Positions 36,870 to 45,796 of a DNA stretch of 64,000 nucleotides are shown piece after piece. Positions within the stretch are counted from its first letter, which is position 1. Each line of letters starts with the position of its first letter. Made by a program: the position numbers and the translations under genes. The notes under the pieces were generated by a model. It did no database searches and was not told where the DNA came from. It saw only the letters and a list, made by a program, of their open reading frames with translations. Location: positions 62,001 through 126,000 of the forward strand of contig JAJFGK010000023.1 in NCBI GenBank assembly GCA_021776195.1. The letters run 5' to 3'. The stretch is from Kiloniellaceae bacterium. GTDB taxonomy: Bacteria; Pseudomonadota; Alphaproteobacteria; Kiloniellales; Kiloniellaceae.

Positions 36870-37826
36870 CGGAACCGGTTCTGCAGGTGCGCGATCTCAA
36901 GGTGGAGTTCCCCACCCGGCGTGGATCGTTGATCGCGGTCGACGGCATCTCGCTGGAGATCCAAGCCGGCGAGATTCTCGGCCTGGTCGGCGAGTCCGGT
37001 GCCGGCAAGTCGATGACCGGCATGGCCGTGCTCGGCCTGCTCGAACCGCCCGGCCAGATCACCCAAGGCCGCATCACGCTTGCCGGAACGCGTATTGACG
37101 ATCTTTCGGAGAGCCAGCTTGAACAGATTCGAGGCCGGGAGATCGGCGCCATTTTCCAGGACCCGCTGACCAGTCTCAACCCCCTCTTTTCCATCGGCGA
37201 CCAGTTAGTCGAGACCATCCGTCTGCACCTGCGCCTCGACCGCCAGGCCGCGCGCGCCAGGGCCGTAGAATTACTGCGCGAGGTCGGCATCCCGGCGGCC
37301 GAAGAGCGTCTCGGGCACTATCCTCACCAGTTTTCCGGCGGCATGCGCCAGCGCGTGGTGATCGCCCTTGCGCTCTGCGCGGAACCGAAACTCATCATCG
37401 CCGATGAACCGACGACGGCGCTGGACGTCTCGATCCAAGCGCAGATAACCGCCCTCCTCAAGAACCTCTGCCGCAAGCACGGCACGGCAGTGATGCTGGT
37501 CACCCATGACATGGGCGTGATCGCCGAAACCGCGGACCGGGTCGCGGTGATGTACGCCGGTCGCATCGTCGAGCTCGGTCCGGTGATGACGCTGATCAGG
37601 GCGCCGCAGCACCCCTACACGGCCGGTCTCATGGGCTCGATCCCAAGTCTGCACCATGCTCGCGACAAATTGATCCAGATCGACGGTTCCATGCCGCGGC
37701 TTGATGCCATGCCGGTGGGCTGTGCCTTTCATCCGCGCTGTCCTCATGCCGGATCGCGCTGCCGACGAGATCGCCCGACCCTGCTCGACGACAAGGTCGC
37801 TTGCTGGCAGCACCAGGGAGGCGTCG

Positions 37827-37837
<11 letters not shown>
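36866..37837 (+). CDS. Dipeptide-type ABC ATPase, DppD-like
   Basis: A 323-aa ATPase with Walker A GESGAGKS near residue 40, signature FSGGMRQR, Walker B LIIADEPTTALD and switch His in VTHDMGV. The C-terminal oligopeptide-type cysteine cluster (CAFHPRCPHAGSRCRRDRP) is typical of the DppD/OppD family and can hold an iron-sulfur cluster. It overlaps the preceding amidohydrolase and the following DppF-like gene, so the transporter's energy subunits are translated as a unit. Confidence 0.94.
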
Positions 37838-38786
<949 letters not shown>

Positions 38787-38819
38787 CCGTGGCTGCTCAG
38801 GCTCCAGCCGGCCGCAGGA

Positions 38820-39833
38820 TCAGGTCAGGTACTTTTTCGGCACCGCGGCGCCGACCGTGTACTTGGGATCGACGAAGTTGCCGAGCCGGACCTTGCCGCA
38901 CTGGCTCAGCATCATGTAGGCGTCCCAGCGGTCGTAGCCGAACTCCGCTTCCATCCAGTAGATCAGTTCGCGGTAGGCGATCCTGGTTGCATCCTCCAGC
39001 GGCCGCGAGGAGCCGATCGCCATGATGAAGTCGTCCGCCTCGAGCCGCGGCCACTCGATCGGCCAGCCCTTGATCAGGTCGACGGTGATGGTCGTGGTGG
39101 TGGGGTACTCCACGGCAACGCCGCAGACCTCGCCGTCGCCCTGACAGGCGTGGGCATCGCCGATAAAGACCCGTGCGCCGGGCGAGCGTACCGGCAGGTA
39201 GGTCACGGTGCCGGGGCCCATGTCCGGCAGATCCATGTTGCCGCCATGGTTGTCCGGCGTCAGGGAGTTGATCGAATCGATTTCCGGCGAACAGCTCAAG
39301 GTCCCGATGTGCGGCCGATAGGGCAGCGTCACCCGGTCGCTCCAGTAAACGCTCTCCTCGTCGACGTGCACCTTGCGCACCTTCTCCGGCAGGGGGTCGT
39401 TCAGGGTCGCCGTGTAGTAGGTCCCGGTGAGGGCGCCGAACTCCGTGATCATGCAGCAGGTGCCACGCGGCTGCGGCCCGCGCGGCGCCATCTTTTCGAT
39501 ATGAACCGCGATGGTATCGCCCAGCACCGCGCCCTCGACCATGATCGGCCCGCACTGGGGATTGAGAAACGGCATCTTCAGCAGTTCGGAGGGCTTGTCG
39601 TCCTCGGACTTGATCGCGCCCTCGAAGGCGTCCTGCGTTTCGACCACGACCCGGTCGCCTGGCTTGATGTGCAGCACAGGGTCGGAATAGGGACCGATCG
39701 TGTATTGATAGGTGCCCTGGTCTTCGACCGTCAGATGATGGGTGGCGCCGCCCCCACCGCCACCGACACCGCGCTTGCACATGATCGACTCAGAGATCCA
39801 CTCGTTCGGGTACTGCCGCGTGATTATTTCCAT
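38820..39833 (-). CDS. fmdA: Acetamidase/formamidase (FmdA/AmdA family)
   Basis: An amidase of about 337 aa that hydrolyses formamide, acetamide or related short amides to ammonia and the acid. Family motifs include NPQCGPIMVEGA near residue 90, PHIGTLSCSP, NHGGNMD near residue 210 and GDAHACQGDGEVCG near residue 235. A glycine run (GVGGGGGGATHH) near the N-terminus is notable. AGGAGG lies 5 bases before the ATG. It is the last gene of a minus-strand island with AmiC/AmiR regulators and a Liv/Urt-type importer, which strongly supports short-chain amide utilisation as the pathway. Confidence 0.9.
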   Translation of the reverse strand: MEIITRQYPNEWISESIMCKRGVGGGGGGATHHLTVEDQGTYQYTIGPYSDPVLHIKPGDRVVVETQDAFEGAIKSEDDKPSELLKMPFLNPQCGPIMVEGAVLGDTIAVHIEKMAPRGPQPRGTCCMITEFGALTGTYYTATLNDPLPEKVRKVHVDEESVYWSDRVTLPYRPHIGTLSCSPEIDSINSLTPDNHGGNMDLPDMGPGTVTYLPVRSPGARVFIGDAHACQGDGEVCGVAVEYPTTTTITVDLIKGWPIEWPRLEADDFIMAIGSSRPLEDATRIAYRELIYWMEAEFGYDRWDAYMMLSQCGKVRLGNFVDPKYTVGAAVPKKYLT

Positions 39834-39889
39834 GATGGCCTCCTGTTCTGCTCGTTCATCTTTCTGGCGGCCCACCCGCCGCGCCGGTT

Positions 39890-40594
39890 CTAGACAACGA
39901 CATGCGTCGCCAGAATCATTTCGTCCTTCAGGTCTTCGCCGCTCAACTCGCTGGTCACCTGTCCCTTGTCCATGGCATAGGCGCGGTGCGCGACCGCCTG
40001 CATGAGCCCGATGTTCTGCTCGACCAGGAGCACCGAGATCTTCAGGGTCTTGCTGAGATCGACGAGAAAGGCGCCGATCTCCTCCACGATACTGGGCTGT
40101 ACGCCGTCGCTGGGCTCATCGAGCAGCAGCAGCTCCGGTTCGCAGATCAGCGCCCGGGCGATCGCCAGCATGGCCTGCTGCCCGCCACTGAGCGTGCCGC
40201 CGCGTTGGCGAAAGCGATCCTTCAGGAAGGGGAAGTAGGTCAGCACCAGATCGAAATTGAGCTCGGGCTTCGCATCGTTGATGAAGCCTCCCATGCGCAG
40301 GTTCTCCAGCACGGTGAGCTGCGGGAAAATGCCCCGGCCCTGGGGGGCGTAGGCCATTCCCCGGCGCGCGCGCCGATCCGCGCTCTCGGCCGAGATGTCG
40401 GTACCCTTGAAGGCAATCTGTCCGCTCCGCAGGGGCAGGAGTCCGATCAGGGTCCGCATGAGGGTGGTCTTGCCGACGCCGTTGCGCCCGACGACCGCGA
40501 CAATTTCGCCGGGTTCGACGGCGATGCTGACGCCGCGCAGGACACTGGCGGTTTTGTAGCCCGCGACGATATCTGAGGTGCTCAGTATGGCCAT
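39890..40594 (-). CDS. Branched-chain/urea/amide ABC ATPase, LivF/UrtE type
   Basis: A 234-aa ATPase with Walker A GRNGVGKTT near residue 36, the LivF-typical MAYAPQGRGIFPQLTVLENL, signature LSGGQQAM, Walker B LLLLDEPSDGVQPSIVEEI and switch residues in VLLVEQNI. The wording DEPSDGVQPSIVEEI is closer to UrtE and FmdF-type amide transporters than to leucine LivF. It follows the LivG-type gene by 7 bases and precedes the formamidase. Confidence 0.92.
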   Translation of the reverse strand: MAILSTSDIVAGYKTASVLRGVSIAVEPGEIVAVVGRNGVGKTTLMRTLIGLLPLRSGQIAFKGTDISAESADRRARRGMAYAPQGRGIFPQLTVLENLRMGGFINDAKPELNFDLVLTYFPFLKDRFRQRGGTLSGGQQAMLAIARALICEPELLLLDEPSDGVQPSIVEEIGAFLVDLSKTLKISVLLVEQNIGLMQAVAHRAYAMDKGQVTSELSGEDLKDEMILATHVVV

Positions 40595-40601
40595 GGGTCG
40601 T

Positions 40602-41357
40602 TCAGCTCTTTCCCAGGTAGATGCTTTTGACCTGCTCGCTGGCGGTGATCTCGGCGACGCTCCCCTCGGCGAAGATCTGGCCCTGGTGCAGCACGGTGAC
40701 AGTCTCGGCGACCTCCTTGACGAAGGCCATGTCGTGCTCGACGACGACGATGGTCAGGCCGGTCGCATTCAGGTGCTTGAGAACCGCCGCCGTTTGCGAG
40801 GTCTCGTCGGATGCCAGTCCGGCGGTCGGCTCGTCCAACAGGATCAGACTGGGGTGGGCCGCCATGACCATCGCGATTTCCAGCCACTGTAGCTGGTTGT
40901 GCGAGAGCTCGGCCGCCCGGGTCTGGTCGTTCGGGTCGAGGCCGAAGGCCTCCAGCAGGTATTCGAAGCGCGCCGCGCCGGCCTCGTCGCCGGCGGCCTT
41001 CGACGGCGCGCGCGGGATCGCCAGGTTGTCGTGCACGCTGAGCTCGTGGAAGGCGCGATTGTTCTGGAACGTGAGGCCGACCCCCAGCTTGACCCGTTGG
41101 AAGGCCTCCATCCGGGTCACGTCGCGGCCGGCGATGAAAATCTGGCCGCTATCGGCGCTCTGGATGCCGCAGAGCATCGAAAAGAGCGTCGATTTGCCGG
41201 CCCCGTTCGGGCCGATCACACAGCGCAGCTCACCGCTCCGGACCTTGAAGTTGACATCCTCGGCCGCGGTCACGCCGCCGAAACGCTTGTTCAGGGAGCG
41301 GGTCTCCAGGAGAACCGGACTATCCATGACGGGGCTGTCCATGACGGGACTGTCCAT
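40602..41357 (-). CDS. Branched-chain/urea/amide ABC ATPase, LivG/UrtD type
   Basis: A 251-aa ATPase with Walker A GPNGAGKST, signature SHNQLQWLEIAM, Walker B LILLDEPTAGL and switch His in VVVEHDM. The gene starts with three tandem 15-base units, so the protein begins MDSPV three times. Initiation could occur at any of three ATGs (41357, 41342, 41327), and only the last leads directly into the conserved domain. It shares the operon with the two permeases and the LivF/UrtE-type partner. Confidence 0.92.
   Translation of the reverse strand: MDSPVMDSPVMDSPVLLETRSLNKRFGGVTAAEDVNFKVRSGELRCVIGPNGAGKSTLFSMLCGIQSADSGQIFIAGRDVTRMEAFQRVKLGVGLTFQNNRAFHELSVHDNLAIPRAPSKAAGDEAGAARFEYLLEAFGLDPNDQTRAAELSHNQLQWLEIAMVMAAHPSLILLDEPTAGLASDETSQTAAVLKHLNATGLTIVVVEHDMAFVKEVAETVTVLHQGQIFAEGSVAEITASEQVKSIYLGKS
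41313..41357 (-). repeat. Three tandem 15-bp units at the livG-type start
   Basis: Three successive near-identical units each encode Met-Asp-Ser-Pro-Val. Each contains an in-frame ATG, giving three candidate start codons. Slippage could change unit number without breaking the frame. Confidence 0.8.
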
Positions 41358-41370
41358 GACCGGCCGCCCC

Positions 41371-42411
41371 TCAGCCTGTCGTCCGGGTGCGCCGCGACGT
41401 CCATCGGCCGATCGTCTCGGCCAGCATCACGACGATACCGCGCGGGAAGAACATCATGGTCGCCACCAGCAGGCCGCCGATGATGACCATGGCGTACTGG
41501 TTGCCTTGGGACGACAGGGTGTAGGTCAGCCAGTTGAGACAGAGCGTCGATATCACCACGGCGAGCAGACTGGTGCGGCCGCCCACCGCCGTCCAGACCA
41601 CCGGCAGCGCCGCCTGCAGCAGGCCGACCTGGCTGGGCGTGATGTAGTTGCCCCACTGGACATAGAGCAGCCCGCTGAGCCCGGCCAGCATCGCCGAGAG
41701 GACGAAGATCGCGGCCTGGCGGAAACGGATATCGTAGCCGAGCAACTCGGTGCGCAGCTCGTCCTCGCGAATGGCAACGGTCACCTGGCCGAACCGGGAG
41801 TTGACCAGCATGCGAAGTCCGAAATAGCAGAGGATCACCACCACGAGGCAGAGGTAGTAGAAGGAATAGCCCTCGAAGACGAAGCCGAAGAGCTGAAACC
41901 AGGGGATCCCGGTCATGCCGTTGTAGCCGCCAAGGAGAACCGTGCCGACGCGCCATTGATAGCCCGCGGTCTGACCGAGGAAGGTCTCGAGCAGCAGGGT
42001 CAGCACCAGGGTCAGAATGGGAATGATCCATTTTTGGACCCGGGCATAGAACACGAAGTAGCCGAAGACCGCCGCGATCAGGGCACAGCCGGCCAGACCG
42101 CCGATCACTCCCGCGAGGGGGCCCAGGGAACTGTCCGACAGGTTCCCGGCGATGATACCGTAGAGATAGCCGGCAATCCCGAAGTAGGCGACGTGACCGA
42201 AACTGAGAACCCCGCAGTAGCCCCAGAGAAGCGCCATGCCCAGGCCGAGGGGGATATTCAGCAGATAGAAGGCCACGTTCGACGCGCGGAAGGCGGAGAC
42301 CTGCGTCGGGTAAAGCAGGAACATCACGATGGCGATGGACAGGCCGATCCAGAACCACCGGGATTTGCCGATGTCGGCCTCGCCGCCGAGCAGTTGCAGG
42401 ACGGATTTCAT
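41371..42411 (-). CDS. Branched-chain/urea/amide ABC permease, LivM/UrtC type
   Basis: A 346-aa permease with about ten hydrophobic segments. LLWGYCGVLSFGHVAYFGIAGYLYGI is the conserved LivM/UrtC region, and the cytoplasmic coupling segment VAIREDELRTELLGYDIRFRQAAIFVLSAMLAGLSG lies near residue 220. The wording YGIIAGN and VGRTSL-like stretch ahead of the last helices resemble UrtC and amide-transporter permeases. Its ATG overlaps the stop of the LivH-type gene (ATGA), indicating coupled translation. Confidence 0.92.
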   Translation of the reverse strand: MKSVLQLLGGEADIGKSRWFWIGLSIAIVMFLLYPTQVSAFRASNVAFYLLNIPLGLGMALLWGYCGVLSFGHVAYFGIAGYLYGIIAGNLSDSSLGPLAGVIGGLAGCALIAAVFGYFVFYARVQKWIIPILTLVLTLLLETFLGQTAGYQWRVGTVLLGGYNGMTGIPWFQLFGFVFEGYSFYYLCLVVVILCYFGLRMLVNSRFGQVTVAIREDELRTELLGYDIRFRQAAIFVLSAMLAGLSGLLYVQWGNYITPSQVGLLQAALPVVWTAVGGRTSLLAVVISTLCLNWLTYTLSSQGNQYAMVIIGGLLVATMMFFPRGIVVMLAETIGRWTSRRTRTTG

Positions 42412-43310
42412 CGCTGTTTACCCTGGGACCTGCGGTCCAGATACTTCTGGAGTTGGGCGGAAATCCCGTTCGGCATGATGCGGATGATGAAGAGGGCCGC
42501 CACCAGCAATGCGACGGATCCGGAAAAGGCACCCAGGGCCATGCCGATGGGGGTCTTCACGGCGGCCAGGAGGAAACTGCTGCCGACCGCCCCGCCGATC
42601 ACGCTGGTGGCACCGCCGACCACCACGGTGATGAAGGCCGGGGCCACGAACTGCTGGCCCATGAAGGGGGCGATCGTGGCGGTCGGCGCGAGCAGGGCCC
42701 CGCTCAGACCGGCAAGCCCCGCCCCAAGGCTGAAGGTCAGGGTGTAGACCCGGCCGGTCGGCACGCCGAGGCTCTTGGCCATTTCGGCGTTCTGCATCGT
42801 CGCCTTGGCCTGCAGCCCATAGGTCGTTCGGCTGTAGATGAGCCAGAGCGCCAGAATCAACAGGACACAGGCCAGCATCAGGATGAACCAGTAAACGGAA
42901 AAGGAAAAATCGCCGTAGGAGAAGGACCCGCCGGGGATCTTGATCGAGGGCATGAAGGGGCCGAAGAAAAGCAAGGTTCCCTGGCCCATGACCAGGCTGA
43001 TGCCCCAGGTCACGACCAGCGCGCCCAGCTCGCGGCCATAGAACCTTCGAACGATCAGCAACTCCAGCACGGCCCCGAAGGCGGCCACGAAGAAGAAACT
43101 CAAAATCACCGAGATCGGAAAGGGCACTCCGGCATGGTGGGTGATGGTGGCCACATAGGCGCCCATCATCATCAACTCGCCATGGGCCAGGTTGATGATG
43201 TTCATCATGCCCAGAATGATGATGAGGCCGACCGCCGCCAGGAACAGGAACGAGGCCGTCGCTCCCAGCTGGTAAAGCAGGCTGAGCGCCAGCGGCAGGG
43301 TATCGGTCAC
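42408..43310 (-). CDS. Branched-chain/urea/amide ABC permease, LivH/UrtB type
   Basis: A permease of about 300 aa. GLIIILGMMNIINLAHGELMMMGAYVA is the hallmark of LivH/UrtB, with TYGLQAKATMQNAEMAKSLGVPTGRVYTLTFSLGAGLAGLSGALLAP as the coupling region around residues 165-210. GTG 43310 is preferred because GGAGG lies 5 bases upstream; another GTG four codons earlier is possible. It follows the binding-protein gene by about 80 bases. Confidence 0.92.
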   Translation of the reverse strand: MTDTLPLALSLLYQLGATASFLFLAAVGLIIILGMMNIINLAHGELMMMGAYVATITHHAGVPFPISVILSFFFVAAFGAVLELLIVRRFYGRELGALVVTWGISLVMGQGTLLFFGPFMPSIKIPGGSFSYGDFSFSVYWFILMLACVLLILALWLIYSRTTYGLQAKATMQNAEMAKSLGVPTGRVYTLTFSLGAGLAGLSGALLAPTATIAPFMGQQFVAPAFITVVVGGATSVIGGAVGSSFLLAAVKTPIGMALGAFSGSVALLVAALFIIRIMPNGISAQLQKYLDRRSQGKQR

Positions 43311-43392
43311 GCTCCCCTCCACCGCTTAGATCCGGGACCCAGGCTGCTCCGGCCGGACAGCAGGTCCGACCGGAACGACGGCTGAGCCATTT

Positions 43393-44931
43393 CTATTTGG
43401 CGAACATCGTGAAGAAGGGATCCTCATCGGGGATGTACTGCTTGTATTCCTTGTGCTTCACCAGATTAACCCCGACACGCTGGAGCCACCAAGGCTGAAT
43501 GCTCGGCCACTCGCGCACGAAGCTGACGTTGTGGTTCTCGTCCGCCGTCGCCAGGCGGATATAGTGCGAACAGTGGTGTGTCGAGGGCTCGAGGAACACG
43601 GCCCCTTCCGGCGCCTCGATACTGAGCCCGGACTCCAGGGCCTTCTTTACCACCTCCTGATCCGTGGTGCCGGCGAGCCGGGCCGCGAGGGCGTAGAGGT
43701 GGATCGAGAAGTAGGTGTTCTGCGCCATCTGGCCGATGTAGGGATCGTCCGGGAACATCTCGTACCAGCGCTTGACGAAGGCCCGGTTCCGCGCCGTGGG
43801 GATTTCCTCGATGTAGTTGACGCAGTTGTACATGCGGTTCAGCGACGGCGGCGTGAAGCGGCGATGCTCGTAGCCCTGGGCCATGTTGACCGTCGAGGCC
43901 ATGGGATACTCCAAGCCGGCGGCGGCGGCCTGGGGATAGTAGTTCGACTGGTTCGAGCCGACCAGAAGCGTGAAGACCCAATCGGGCTTGGCCGCCTGAA
44001 TTCGCGCGATGGAGGTGGTGAAGTCCGACACGCTGAGCGGCACGAACTCCTCTTCGATGATCTCGCCGCCGACGAGAGGCGCGAAGGCTTTGGTCCAGGC
44101 CGCGGTCAACTGGCCGAAGTTGTAGTCGGCCGCGATGGTGTAGACCCGCGGTCCGAACTTCTGAATCATGTAGTCGACCACCGGAATGACCTGCTGCTCG
44201 ACAATGGCGCCGGTGCAGAAGGTGTTGGAATCGGCAACCCCGCCCTCGTACTGATTTGTGTAGATGTAGAGCTGCTTGTGCTGATCGACGATCGGGCGGA
44301 TCGCCTCTCGCTCCGCGCTGGTGAAGCCGGCCACCAGGCAGTCGACCTTGTCTTCCTGAATGAGACGCCGGGTGAGCTGTTGCCAGATATTGTTGTTGGA
44401 CTGTCCATCGGGCGCGATGAGTTCGACTTCGCGGCCGAGCAGACCGGATTCACCGGACTCCACCAGAATGTCGTCGTCTTCGACGAAGGCCGTGCCGGCG
44501 CCGGTCATCTCGCCGCCGTCGTCGACCGTTTTCAGGTCCTTGTCGCCGTGACCCATCACCGGTGCCGCGGCGGCGTAGTTGGCCATCACGCCCATCCCGC
44601 CGGAGCCGACAGGCCCGCCCTTGAGGGTCTTGCCCTCGTTGATTTCCTTCACCGCGAGCAGGGCGGCATGGTATTTCTGCACCCCGTAGACCGCGAGGTT
44701 GCCGGAGAGATCCTCGATGTGCCCGATCTTGATCGGATCGCCGGCGGCGCGCGCCGTTTGCAGCCCGGATACCACCGCGGGCGCCGCGAGCGCGACGGCC
44801 GCGACGCCGGTGCCCTGGACGAAGGACCGGCGCTCTATCATCGGGCCGAGGTTTGAAGACTGGTCTGCTGCCTCAGTGCTATCCGCACTCTTGACGATAC
44901 CCTTTTTCTTGTTGTCCTTGCTCTCTGACAT
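43393..44931 (-). CDS. Short-chain amide/urea ABC substrate-binding protein, Tat-exported
   Basis: A receptor of about 512 aa from the type-I periplasmic fold (AmiC/UrtA/FmdD group). A hydrophilic N-terminus precedes a twin-arginine signal (ERRSFVQGTGVAAVALAAPAVV, near residues 33-54). The mature domain starts IKIGHIEDLSGNLAVYGVQ. Compared with UrtA-like proteins it carries an unusual insertion of about 60 residues after VKEINEGK (acidic and glycine-rich) before GLLGREVELIAPDGQSNNN. GGAGG lies 5 bases before ATG 44931; an upstream ATG at 45006 is rejected because it is inside the leader terminator. Expression is likely controlled by AmiR antitermination. Confidence 0.9.
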   Translation of the reverse strand: MSESKDNKKKGIVKSADSTEAADQSSNLGPMIERRSFVQGTGVAAVALAAPAVVSGLQTARAAGDPIKIGHIEDLSGNLAVYGVQKYHAALLAVKEINEGKTLKGGPVGSGGMGVMANYAAAAPVMGHGDKDLKTVDDGGEMTGAGTAFVEDDDILVESGESGLLGREVELIAPDGQSNNNIWQQLTRRLIQEDKVDCLVAGFTSAEREAIRPIVDQHKQLYIYTNQYEGGVADSNTFCTGAIVEQQVIPVVDYMIQKFGPRVYTIAADYNFGQLTAAWTKAFAPLVGGEIIEEEFVPLSVSDFTTSIARIQAAKPDWVFTLLVGSNQSNYYPQAAAAGLEYPMASTVNMAQGYEHRRFTPPSLNRMYNCVNYIEEIPTARNRAFVKRWYEMFPDDPYIGQMAQNTYFSIHLYALAARLAGTTDQEVVKKALESGLSIEAPEGAVFLEPSTHHCSHYIRLATADENHNVSFVREWPSIQPWWLQRVGVNLVKHKEYKQYIPDEDPFFTMFAK

Positions 44932-44970
44932 TCGTTCCTCCCCGGTTGTGTTCAGGACCGCGCAACAAAC

Positions 44971-45003
44971 AAAAAAGGGCCCCACGCTGATCGCGTAGAG
45001 CCC
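44971..45003 (-). terminator. Leader intrinsic terminator, probable AmiR target
   Basis: On the minus strand an 11-bp stem (two G-U pairs; arms 45003-44993 and 44987-44977) with loop GATCA is followed directly by six Ts. It lies between amiR and the binding-protein gene, before the latter's Shine-Dalgarno. Its position matches the terminators relieved by AmiR-type ANTAR antiterminators. Confidence 0.82.
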
Positions 45004-45014
45004 CATTGCTCGGT

Positions 45015-45095
45015 CGGCCGAAGGCCGCTATGTGTCTCACGTCCGCTCCACGGCGAAGAATTTCATCGGACTTCGCCGGGACCGAACGCGAAGTC
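45015..45095 (-). promoter_or_regulatory. Two leader hairpins upstream of the terminator (candidate ANTAR RNA site)
   Basis: Immediately upstream of the terminator in the transcript are two hairpins. One is a perfect 8-bp stem GACTTCGC/GCGAAGTC with an 11-base loop (45069-45095). The other is a short GGCC-type stem (45015-45027). ANTAR proteins bind paired stem-loops in such leaders. The stems are seen; the loops do not clearly match a hexaloop consensus, so the exact binding site is uncertain. Confidence 0.5.
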
Positions 45096-45154
45096 ATGCT
45101 CCCCGGAAGACACTTGCGAGTCAATATGGAAAACCGCGGCCGGGCGGGCGGATC

Positions 45155-45796
45155 TCAAACGGCGGCTTTTCGTTTCCTCGCCCGGTTCCGGGCGATCCCC
45201 TGATCCACCGCTTTCATGTGAGCTTCGGGGTCGCTCAACAGGGAAAAGGCGAAGGCCTCGATCACCAGGTTGGCCGACATGCAAGCGCTTCTGACCGCCG
45301 CATAGGCTTCGTCATCGTCGACCCTGAAACGGCGCATCACCAGGAGTATGGCTTTCGTAACCAGGGGTCGGGCTTTGACCTGCTCCTGCTGGAAGGCGAC
45401 CCTCTCTTCCAACTCGCGCCGATTGCCTTGATTGTGAAAGGCGAAGACCAGCGCCTTGAAGACTGCCTCGCGCCGCAGCGGCTTGTTCAGCATCGCGCTC
45501 GGCTTCACGGCCATCATCGCCTCGAGCCGCCCCGGCGCTTCGGTTCCGGTGATCGCGATCAGGGGCCTGGATTCGAGAACCCAGAGCTCGTCGGTCGCCG
45601 AGGCGGCCCGGCGGTCCGCATCGAAAAAGATCACGTCGGCCCCGTCGTCGGGCACGCATTCCGGCATCGGCCACAACACATCGCTCTCGATGCCCAGGCG
45701 CGCGAGCTGCGCCACCAGGATCTCCCGGTTCGCATCGGCCGGATGCAGGACAAGGGCGCGATAGCCGCGGAAATTGGGAATGCGCGGCGTGGTCAT
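45155..45796 (-). CDS. amiR: AmiR-type ANTAR transcription antiterminator
   Basis: About 213 aa. A degenerate response-regulator-like domain (residues 10-115, with VIFFDAD but no standard phosphoacceptor context) is followed by a coiled coil (about 118-140). The C-terminal ANTAR RNA-binding domain includes LVTKAILLVMRRFRVDDDEAYAAVRSACMSANLVIEAFAF. In Pseudomonas AmiR is held inactive by AmiC until amide binds AmiC, then prevents termination in the leader. ATG 45796 overlaps the AmiC stop (ATGA), implying co-translation and complex formation. The terminator just downstream is the expected target. Confidence 0.88.
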   Translation of the reverse strand: MTTPRIPNFRGYRALVLHPADANREILVAQLARLGIESDVLWPMPECVPDDGADVIFFDADRRAASATDELWVLESRPLIAITGTEAPGRLEAMMAVKPSAMLNKPLRREAVFKALVFAFHNQGNRRELEERVAFQQEQVKARPLVTKAILLVMRRFRVDDDEAYAAVRSACMSANLVIEAFAFSLLSDPEAHMKAVDQGIARNRARKRKAAV

